The notes beneath the pieces were generated by a model that was given only the letters and a program-made list of their open reading frames with translations, had not been told where the DNA came from and did not search any database. This document shows, piece by piece, positions 56,124 through 64,000 of a DNA stretch of 64,000 bases. The DNA lies in the NCBI RefSeq assembly GCF_010730955.1, contig NZ_AP022577.1, positions 4,712,001-4,776,000 on the forward strand, given 5' to 3'. Positions within the stretch are counted from its first letter, which is position 1. The number at the start of each line of letters is the position of its first letter. A program made the translations under genes and the position numbers. This DNA is from Mycolicibacterium aubagnense (GTDB lineage: Bacteria > Actinomycetota > Actinomycetes > Mycobacteriales > Mycobacteriaceae).

Positions 56124-57464
56124 ATGGAAATCTTCATCGGGCAGCTGATCGGCTTTGCCGTCATCGTGGCCATCATCTGGAAGTACGTGGTACCTCCGGT
56201 GAAGGGCATCATGGCCAAGCAGCAGGAGGCCGTTCGTGTCGCGCTGGCCGAAAGTGCCGAAGCCGCACAGAAACTCGCCGACGCCGACAAGATGCACGCC
56301 AAGGCTCTCGCCGACGCGAAAGCCGAGTCGACCAAGGTGACCGACGAGGCCCGGCACGATTCGCAGCGCATCGTCGAGCAGCTCACCGAGCAGGCCGGCG
56401 TCGACGCCGAGCGGATCAAGGCTCAGGGCGGCCAGCACGTCGAGCTGATGCGCCAGGGCGTCATCCGCGAGCTTCGTCAGGGGCTGGGCGCGGAGTCGGT
56501 GGCCAAGGCAGACGAACTGGTGCGCCGGTATGTCGCGGAGCCCGCTGCTCAGGCCGGCACCGTCGACCGCTTCCTCGCCGATCTGGAGCAGATGGCGCCG
56601 TCCTCGGCTGAGGTCGGTACCCACGCCGAGGTGAAGCTGCGGGCCGCGAGCCGGGAATCACTGACCGCTTTGGTCAAGAAGTTCGACGAGACCGCGGGTG
56701 GTCTGGACACGGCCGCGCTGACCGCGCTGTCTGATGATCTGGCTGCCGTCGCCCGGCTGCTGTTGACCGAGGTCAACCTTGCCCGGCACCTCGCCGAGCC
56801 CGCCGACAACTCCGCGCCCAAGGTCGCACTGCTCGACGCCGTGCTGTCCGGCAAGGTCGGCGCTGCCGCTCTGGAGCTGCTGCGCTCCGCGGCGTCGTCG
56901 CGGTGGTCGGAGCAGTCCGATCTGGTCGACGCCATCGAGCACGTCGCTCGTCTCGCGCTGATCAAGCGGGCCGAGATCAGCGGTGAGGTGGCCGAGGTCG
57001 AGGACCAGCTGTTCCGCTTCAGCCGTGTGCTGGACGCGCAGCCGCGCCTGTCGACGTTGCTCGGTGACTACGGCACTCCGATCGACGGCCGAGTTGCCTT
57101 GCTGGACAAGGTCCTGACCGGTGCCAACGGCTCGGTCAACAGCACCGTCAAGGCGCTGCTGACGCAGACCGTCGGCCTGCTCCGCGGCGAACGTGCCGAC
57201 CAGGCGGTCCTCGATCTCGCCGAGCTGGCAGTTGCCCGCCGCGGTGAGGTGGTCGCCCACGTCGAGGCGGCCGCAGCGCTGTCCGATGCCCAGCGGACCC
57301 GACTCACCTCGGTGCTGACCCGCATCTACGGCCACCCCGTGTCCGTCCAGCTGCATGTCGATCCGAGCCTCCTCGGTGGTCTCACCATCACCGTCGGGGA
57401 CGAGGTGATCGACGGCTCCATCTCGTCACGACTGGCCGCCGCGTCCGACCGGCTGCCGGACTAA
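56124..57464 (+). CDS. atpH: ATP synthase fused subunit b-delta
   Basis: This 446-residue mycobacterial-type fusion has a b-like part (residues 1-165): a membrane helix [18 protein letters not shown] and a coiled coil with [21 protein letters not shown] linker is followed by a delta domain (about 270-446) ending [20 protein letters not shown], the OSCP/delta signature. It joins F1 to the stalk. There is no gap after atpF. Confidence 0.95.
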   Translation: MEIFIGQLIGFAVIVAIIWKYVVPPVKGIMAKQQEAVRVALAESAEAAQKLADADKMHAKALADAKAESTKVTDEARHDSQRIVEQLTEQAGVDAERIKAQGGQHVELMRQGVIRELRQGLGAESVAKADELVRRYVAEPAAQAGTVDRFLADLEQMAPSSAEVGTHAEVKLRAASRESLTALVKKFDETAGGLDTAALTALSDDLAAVARLLLTEVNLARHLAEPADNSAPKVALLDAVLSGKVGAAALELLRSAASSRWSEQSDLVDAIEHVARLALIKRAEISGEVAEVEDQLFRFSRVLDAQPRLSTLLGDYGTPIDGRVALLDKVLTGANGSVNSTVKALLTQTVGLLRGERADQAVLDLAELAVARRGEVVAHVEAAAALSDAQRTRLTSVLTRIYGHPVSVQLHVDPSLLGGLTITVGDEVIDGSISSRLAAASDRLPD

Positions 57465-57508
57465 CCAGACTCCGAAACACCCAAGACTAGGTAGGAAGAC
57501 CAAAAACC

Positions 57509-59158
57509 ATGGCAGAGTTGACAATCTCGGCTGCTGATATCGAAGGTGCCATCGAGAACTACGTAACCACGTTCTCGGCCTCGAACGATCGCGAGGAGAT
57601 CGGCACCGTCGTCGACGCCGGTGACGGCATCGCACACGTCGAGGGTCTGCCCTCGGTTATGACCCAGGAACTCCTCGAGTTCCCCGGCGGTGTTCTGGGC
57701 GTGGCCCTGAACCTCGACGAGCACAGCGTCGGTGCGGTCATCTTGGGTGATTTCGCGAAGATCGAAGAGGGCCAGCAGGTCAAGCGCACCGGCGAGGTGC
57801 TCTCGGTGCCGGTCGGCGACGAGTTCCTGGGCCGCGTCATCAACCCGCTCGGTGAGCCCATCGACGGTCAGGGCGAGATCAAGGCCGAGACCCGTCGCGC
57901 CCTCGAGCTCCAGGCCCCGTCGGTCGTTCAGCGCCAGAGCGTCAGCGAGCCGCTGCAGACCGGTATCAAGGCCATCGACGCCATGACCCCGATCGGCCGC
58001 GGCCAGCGCCAGCTCATCATCGGTGACCGCAAGACCGGTAAGACCGCCGTCTGCGTCGACACCATCCTGAACCAGCGCGAAGCCTGGGAGACCGGCGACC
58101 CGAAGCAGCAGGTGCGCTGCGTCTACGTCGCGATCGGCCAGAAGGGCACCACCATCGCCAGCGTGAAGCGCGCGCTGGAAGAGGGTGGCGCCATGGAGTA
58201 CACGACCATCGTCGCGGCTCCCGCCTCTGACCCCGCCGGCTTCAAGTGGCTCGCGCCGTACACCGGCTCGGCCATCGGCCAGCACTGGATGTACAACGGC
58301 AAGCACGTCCTGATCGTGTTCGACGACCTGTCCAAGCAGGCCGACGCCTACCGCGCCATCTCGCTGCTGCTGCGTCGCCCGCCGGGCCGCGAGGCCTTCC
58401 CGGGTGACGTCTTCTACCTGCACTCGCGTCTGCTGGAGCGTTGCGCGAAGCTGTCCGACGAGCTCGGTGGTGGTTCGATGACGGGTCTGCCGGTCATCGA
58501 GACCAAGGCCAACGACATCTCGGCGTTCATCCCGACCAACGTCATCTCGATCACCGACGGCCAGTGCTTCCTGGAGTCCGACCTGTTCAACCAGGGTGTG
58601 CGCCCGGCCGTGAACGTCGGTGTGTCGGTGTCCCGCGTCGGTGGCGCCGCCCAGATCAAGGCGATGAAAGAAGTTGCCGGCTCGCTGCGTCTGGACCTGT
58701 CGCAGTACCGCGAGCTGGAGGCCTTCGCGGCCTTCGCCTCGGACCTGGATGCCGCGTCGAAGGCTCAGCTGGACCGCGGTGTTCGCCTGGTCGAGCTGCT
58801 CAAGCAGCCGCAGTACAGCCCGCTGGCGGTCGAAGACCAGGTCATCGAGATCTTCCTGGGTACCCAGGGCCACCTGGATTCGGTTCCGGCCGAGGACGTT
58901 TCCCGTTTCTCTGCGGAACTGCTGGAGCACGTGAAGGCCAGCCACGCCGAGATCCTCGAAGGCATCAAGACGACCAAGAAGCTCTCCGAGGAGAACGAGG
59001 AGAAGCTGGTCTCGGTCATCAATGAGTTCAAGAAGGGCTTCGCCGCCACCGACGGTAGCTCGGTCGTCGTCAAGGAAGCCGCTGCCGAGGCACTGGATCC
59101 CGCTGAGCTCGGCCAGGAGTCGGTGAAGGTCCACAAGCCGGCACCGAAGAAGGCCTAG
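57509..59158 (+). CDS. atpA: ATP synthase F1 subunit alpha
   Basis: This 549-residue non-catalytic nucleotide-binding subunit has Walker A GDRKTGKT at 172-179, [19 protein letters not shown] and [20 protein letters not shown]. The last 35 or so residues (from about 514, [20 protein letters not shown]) are the mycobacterial C-terminal tail, which is reported to suppress ATP hydrolysis. SD TAGGAAG precedes the ATG. Confidence 0.97.
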   Translation: MAELTISAADIEGAIENYVTTFSASNDREEIGTVVDAGDGIAHVEGLPSVMTQELLEFPGGVLGVALNLDEHSVGAVILGDFAKIEEGQQVKRTGEVLSVPVGDEFLGRVINPLGEPIDGQGEIKAETRRALELQAPSVVQRQSVSEPLQTGIKAIDAMTPIGRGQRQLIIGDRKTGKTAVCVDTILNQREAWETGDPKQQVRCVYVAIGQKGTTIASVKRALEEGGAMEYTTIVAAPASDPAGFKWLAPYTGSAIGQHWMYNGKHVLIVFDDLSKQADAYRAISLLLRRPPGREAFPGDVFYLHSRLLERCAKLSDELGGGSMTGLPVIETKANDISAFIPTNVISITDGQCFLESDLFNQGVRPAVNVGVSVSRVGGAAQIKAMKEVAGSLRLDLSQYRELEAFAAFASDLDAASKAQLDRGVRLVELLKQPQYSPLAVEDQVIEIFLGTQGHLDSVPAEDVSRFSAELLEHVKASHAEILEGIKTTKKLSEENEEKLVSVINEFKKGFAATDGSSVVVKEAAAEALDPAELGQESVKVHKPAPKKA

Positions 59159-59165
59159 GTAACCA

Positions 59166-60086
59166 ATGGCAGCCACACTGCGCGAGCTACGCGGACGGAT
59201 CAAATCCGCCTCGTCGATCAAGAAGATCACGAAGGCGCAGGAGCTGATCGCCACGTCGCGGATCGCCAAGGCACAGGCCCGGGTTGATGCAGCCCGGCCC
59301 TACGCCACCGAGATCACCAACATGCTCACCGAGCTTGCGGGAGCCAGCGCGCTGGATCACCCGCTGCTCGTCGAGCGGGAGAATCCCCGCCGTGCCGGGG
59401 TGCTGGTGGTGTCGTCGGACCGCGGCCTGTGCGGCGGCTACAACGCCAACGTGCTGCGCCGGGCCGAGGAACTGTTCTCGCTGTTGCGTGAAGAGGGCAA
59501 GGAGCCGGTGCTGTATGTAGTCGGCCGAAAGGCGTTGGGCTACTACAGCTTCCGCGGGCGTACGGTCGTCGAGTCCTGGACCGGGTTCTCTGAGCGTCCG
59601 GAGTACGTCCACGCCAAGGAGATCGCTGACACGCTGGTGTCTGCGTTCATGGCCGGCGCCGACGACGAAGGTGACGGACCGGGAACCGACGGCATTCTGG
59701 GTGTCGACGAACTGCACATCGTCTCGACCGAGTTCAAGTCGATGCTGTCGCAGACCGCCGAGGCCGTGCGGATCGCACCGCTGGCCGTCGAGTACACGGG
59801 GGAGCCGACCGACGTCCACACCCTGTACTCGTTCGAGCCGAGTGCGGACGTTTTGTTCGACGCATTGCTCCCTCGCTATATAGCGACCCGTGTCTACGCG
59901 GCACTGCTTGAGGCCGCGGCCTCGGAGTCGGCTTCGCGTCGACGCGCCATGAAGTCGGCAACGGACAACGCCGACGACCTGATCAAGGCCCTGACCCTCG
60001 CCGCCAACCGCGAGCGCCAGGCCCAGATCACCCAGGAAATCAGCGAAATCGTCGGTGGCGCCAACGCGCTTGCCGACGCGAAATAG
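59166..60086 (+). CDS. atpG: ATP synthase F1 subunit gamma
   Basis: This 306-residue rotor shaft starts with [20 protein letters not shown] and ends in the long helix [20 protein letters not shown]. Between residues about 160 and 178 it has the extra mycobacterial loop ([20 protein letters not shown]), which is absent from most bacterial gamma subunits and thought to help latch the enzyme. Confidence 0.96.
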   Translation: MAATLRELRGRIKSASSIKKITKAQELIATSRIAKAQARVDAARPYATEITNMLTELAGASALDHPLLVERENPRRAGVLVVSSDRGLCGGYNANVLRRAEELFSLLREEGKEPVLYVVGRKALGYYSFRGRTVVESWTGFSERPEYVHAKEIADTLVSAFMAGADDEGDGPGTDGILGVDELHIVSTEFKSMLSQTAEAVRIAPLAVEYTGEPTDVHTLYSFEPSADVLFDALLPRYIATRVYAALLEAAASESASRRRAMKSATDNADDLIKALTLAANRERQAQITQEISEIVGGANALADAK

Positions 60087-60095
60087 GCCCCGTAG

Positions 60096-61541
<1,446 letters not shown>

Positions 61542-61610
61542 TTTCGTTGGTTACCCATGCGATGAGCGCTTGCGCGAAGAGCAAACAACACAGTCGAAAG
61601 GTGGTGTGAC

Positions 61611-61976
61611 ATGGCCGAAATGGACGTCGAGATCGTCGCCGTCGAGCGCGCGCTGTGGACAGGTAAGGCCACATTCGTCTTCACTCGCACCACCGCCGGC
61701 GAGATCGGCATCCTGCCCCGGCACATCCCGTTGGTCGGCCAGCTGGTCGAGGACGCGATGGTCCGGGTCGAGCGCGAGGGCGAGGATGATCTGCGGATCG
61801 CCGTGTCCGGTGGGTTCCTCTCGGTGACCGAGGAGACCGTGCGGATTCTGGTGGAAGATGCGGCGCTGGAGTCGGAGATCGATGCGCATGCGGCCAAGGC
61901 CGATGCCGCGTCGGACGACGAGGCGACCGCTGCGTGGGGCCGGGCGCGTCTGCGCGCCGTAGGCCAGCTCGACTGA
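61611..61976 (+). CDS. atpC: ATP synthase F1 subunit epsilon
   Basis: This 121-residue short epsilon has the N-terminal beta sandwich ([36 protein letters not shown]) and a reduced C-terminal helix pair ending [12 protein letters not shown]. The mycobacterial form lacks a long inhibitory C-terminus. AAAGGTGG lies upstream of the ATG. Confidence 0.95.
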   Translation: MAEMDVEIVAVERALWTGKATFVFTRTTAGEIGILPRHIPLVGQLVEDAMVRVEREGEDDLRIAVSGGFLSVTEETVRILVEDAALESEIDAHAAKADAASDDEATAAWGRARLRAVGQLD

Positions 61977-61983
61977 TACCCCG

Positions 61984-62430
61984 ATGAGCGCGTCCATGTT
62001 GATGATGGTCGCGCTTGTCGGCGTGTTGGTGCTGGCTGTTGCCGCGCTGAGTTACCGCTTGTGGAAGTTGCGTCAGGTTGGCGGCACCGCCGCCATCCTG
62101 CGCGACTACCCAGCTGCCGGCGGCCACGGGTGGCGGCATGGAGTCATGCGCTACCGCGGTGGTGAGGCCGGCTTTTACCGTTTGTCGAGCCTGCGCTGGT
62201 GGCCCGACCGGACACTGTCCCGTCGTGGCCTGGAAGTCGTCGGGCGCCGCGCCCCGCGGGGCGACGAATTCGACATCATGACCGATCAGACGGTCATTCT
62301 TGAGCTGCGTGACAACAGTCCCGAACGGCGCAGCGGTTACGAAATCGCCTTGGACCGTGGAGCTTTGACGGCTTTCACGTCGTGGCTCGAGGCCCGGCCG
62401 TCGCCGCGGTCCCGTCGACGCGCGGTCTGA
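61984..62430 (+). CDS. DUF2550 membrane-anchored protein
   Basis: This 148-residue protein has an N-terminal helix (LMMVALVGVLVLAVAALSYR) and a basic cytoplasmic or wall-side domain with Trp/Arg-rich SSLRWWPDRTLSRRGLEVVG and a C-terminal RSRRRAV. It is the Rv1312 counterpart, always found after atpC in mycobacteria. The function is unknown; co-transcription with the ATP synthase is likely as it begins 7 bp after atpC. Confidence 0.86.
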   Translation: MSASMLMMVALVGVLVLAVAALSYRLWKLRQVGGTAAILRDYPAAGGHGWRHGVMRYRGGEAGFYRLSSLRWWPDRTLSRRGLEVVGRRAPRGDEFDIMTDQTVILELRDNSPERRSGYEIALDRGALTAFTSWLEARPSPRSRRRAV

Positions 62431-62461
62431 GTTCTCGAATCCCGCCGCTGCGTGGGCTGAA

Positions 62462-63061
62462 TTACGATCCCGCCGCTGTTTCCCCATTGCCGCGTCCCGC
62501 GGCGGGCTGCCACAGCACGTCACCATCCGGGTTCGCGACCCGCGACAGGATGAACAGCAGATCCGACAGTCGATTCAGATATTTGGCCGGCAGGACGCTG
62601 ACGCCGTCGCCGTGTTCGTCGATTGCCTGCCAGGCCGCCCGTTCCGCCCGGCGGACGACGGTTCGGGCGACGTGCAGGTACGCCGACAGGGGAGTGCCGC
62701 CGGGCAGGATGAACGACGTGAGCTTCGGCAGCGGCTCGTTGAACTCGTCGCACCAGGCTTCGAGCCGATCGATGTACGGCTGGGTGATGCGCAGCGGCGG
62801 GTATTCCGGATTTTCGACCACCGGAGTCGACAGGTCAGCGCCCGCATCGAAGAGATCGTTCTGAATTTGCATGAGTACCAAGCGAATTCGTTCATCAGGC
62901 GCGCCCGACGAGACGGCGACGCCGATCGCGGCGTTGGCTTCGTCACAGTCGGCGTATGCGGCCAGGCGCGAATCGTTCTTCGACACCCGGCTGAAATCGC
63001 TGAGTCCGGTCGACCCGTCGTCGCCGGTCCGGGTGTAGATGCGGGTCAGGTGCACTGCCAT
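62462..63061 (-). CDS. PduO-type cob(I)alamin adenosyltransferase
   Basis: This 199-residue enzyme transfers an adenosyl group to cobalamin. The ATP-binding N-terminus is TRIYTRTGDDGSTGLSDFSR; SRLAAYADCDEANAAIG, FILPGGTPLSAYLHVARTVV and RRAERA plus YLNRLSDLLFILSR are all standard. ATG 63061 matches the known N-terminus; the longer frame runs antisense through murA. It is the Rv1314c counterpart. Confidence 0.92.
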   Translation of the reverse strand: MAVHLTRIYTRTGDDGSTGLSDFSRVSKNDSRLAAYADCDEANAAIGVAVSSGAPDERIRLVLMQIQNDLFDAGADLSTPVVENPEYPPLRITQPYIDRLEAWCDEFNEPLPKLTSFILPGGTPLSAYLHVARTVVRRAERAAWQAIDEHGDGVSVLPAKYLNRLSDLLFILSRVANPDGDVLWQPAAGRGNGETAAGS

Positions 63062-63118
63062 GGTCAAACCGTACTCGCGGAGACTTCTTGTGGCCTGACA
63101 CCGGCCTACGCCGCTGTC

Positions 63119-63132
63119 TACACTTAGCCGCG
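63119..63132 (+). promoter_or_regulatory. Candidate -10 box for leaderless murA transcript
   Basis: TACACT (63119-63124) fits the -10 consensus at four of six bases and lies 7 bases before the murA GTG. No ribosome site precedes the GTG, so a leaderless transcript is likely. Confidence 0.45.
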
Positions 63133-64000
63133 TGAGCGAGCGTTTCGTGGTGGCCGGGGGTAGCCGGTTGTCCGGCGAAGTTGCCGTGGGGGGCGCTAAG
63201 AACAGCGTGCTGAAGTTGATGGCCGCAGCATTGTTGGCCGAAGGCACCACCACGATCACCAACTGTCCGGACATCCTGGATGTGCCGTTGATGGCCGAGG
63301 TGCTGCGTGGTCTCGGGGCGACCGTCGAACTCGACGGCGACGTCGCCCGCATCACCTCACCCGATGAGCCCAAATACGACGCGGATTTCGCCGCGGTCCG
63401 GCAGTTCCGCGCTTCGGTGTGTGTGCTCGGCCCGCTGGTAGGGCGCTGCAAGAAGGCGAAAGTCGCACTACCCGGCGGCGACGCGATCGGATCGCGACCG
63501 CTGGACATGCATCAATCCGGTCTGCGCCAGCTCGGCGCCAGATGCAACATCGAGCACGGCTGCGTGGTTGCCGAGGCTGACCACCTGCGTGGGGCGGAGA
63601 TTCAGCTCGAGTTTCCGTCAGTGGGGGCGACAGAGAACATCCTGATGGCCGCGGTGCTTGCCGAGGGCGTGACCGTCATCCACAACGCGGCGCGCGAGCC
63701 GGACATCGTCGATATCTGCGACATGCTGAATCAGATGGGTGCCAAGGTCAGTGGGGGAGGGACCTCGACCCTGACCATCACCGGGGTGGACAAGCTGCAT
63801 CCGACGGAGCACCGGGTGATCGGCGACCGGATTGTGGCTGCGACCTGGGGGATTGCCGCGGCGATGACGCGGGGCGACGTCGCCGTGACGGGCGTGGACC
63901 CGCAACACCTGCAGCTGGTGCTGCACAAACTCCACGATGCCGGCGCGACCGTGACCCAGCACGACAACGGTTTCCGGGTTGTGCAGTACGAACGGCCGAA
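63132..64000 (+). CDS. murA: UDP-GlcNAc 1-carboxyvinyltransferase MurA, N-terminal part
   Basis: The first 289 residues run into the right window edge, so the gene is partial. MurA adds enolpyruvate to UDP-GlcNAc, the first step of peptidoglycan precursor synthesis. Landmarks are [38 protein letters not shown] and [19 protein letters not shown]. The catalytic Cys of most bacteria is replaced by Asp117, the known mycobacterial change that gives natural fosfomycin resistance. In M. tuberculosis the rRNA operon follows murA, so rRNA genes probably lie beyond the window. Confidence 0.95.
   Translation, partial: MSERFVVAGGSRLSGEVAVGGAKNSVLKLMAAALLAEGTTTITNCPDILDVPLMAEVLRGLGATVELDGDVARITSPDEPKYDADFAAVRQFRASVCVLGPLVGRCKKAKVALPGGDAIGSRPLDMHQSGLRQLGARCNIEHGCVVAEADHLRGAEIQLEFPSVGATENILMAAVLAEGVTVIHNAAREPDIVDICDMLNQMGAKVSGGGTSTLTITGVDKLHPTEHRVIGDRIVAATWGIAAAMTRGDVAVTGVDPQHLQLVLHKLHDAGATVTQHDNGFRVVQYERP

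Overview
The window comes from a high-GC actinobacterium, almost certainly a mycobacterium of the Mycolicibacterium (rapid-grower) type. I infer this from gene order recalled from the M. tuberculosis chromosome (no search was run). The backbone oppBCDA, cysD-cysNC, Rrf2 regulator, argS-lysA-thrA-thrC-thrB-rho-rpmE-prfA-prmC-sua5-wecA-atpI-atpBEFHAGDC-DUF2550-PduO adenosyltransferase-murA matches Rv1280c to Rv1315. Mycobacterial hallmarks include the fused b-delta subunit AtpH, the AtpA C-terminal tail, MurA with Asp at residue 117, an MPT63-like secreted protein and many GTG or leaderless starts.

Layout. 1-1984: end of a GMC oxidoreductase and an S33-type hydrolase. 1971-7379 (minus): an oligopeptide ABC importer whose four genes each overlap by 4 bp. 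7587-17316: an accessory block I do not recall at this place in M. tuberculosis. It holds a small exported protein, an OmpR-type two-component system, then a GT39-like membrane glycosyltransferase, a GT2-GtrA fusion and a second GT39-like enzyme, followed by a thioesterase and an MFS pump. 17369-20950: sulfate activation (cysD, cysNC, cysQ) behind a candidate leaderless short ORF. 21021-29593: small metabolic and regulatory genes with two TetR genes, each next to a clear inverted-repeat operator, plus the Rrf2 gene. 29580-32435 (minus): a NarL-type two-component system with a DUF4097-like membrane protein. 32609-36403: an F420-type oxidoreductase, an M20 amidohydrolase and two secreted proteins. 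36516-43136: tRNA-Arg(CCG), argS and a tightly packed lysine/threonine operon. 43429-53743: rho, a TetR-fadD pair, an ECF42-like sigma factor with its DGPF partner, then translation genes and wecA. 54003-62430: the ATP synthase operon. 62462-64000: adenosyltransferase and the start of murA.

The most interesting unit is 7587-15447. A GT2 enzyme (expected to make a polyprenyl-phosphate sugar), a GtrA domain (expected to flip it) and two GT-C-type transferases form a complete three-component glycosylation set. It sits beside its own two-component system. Seven-base direct repeats at 11-bp spacing, of the kind used by PhoP/OmpR regulators, lie before both the response-regulator gene and the GT2-GtrA gene, suggesting one regulon. 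Other cis elements read from sequence are perfect hairpins in the rho leader, strong terminators after cysQ, rho and rpmE, and an 8-bp hairpin ahead of atpE.
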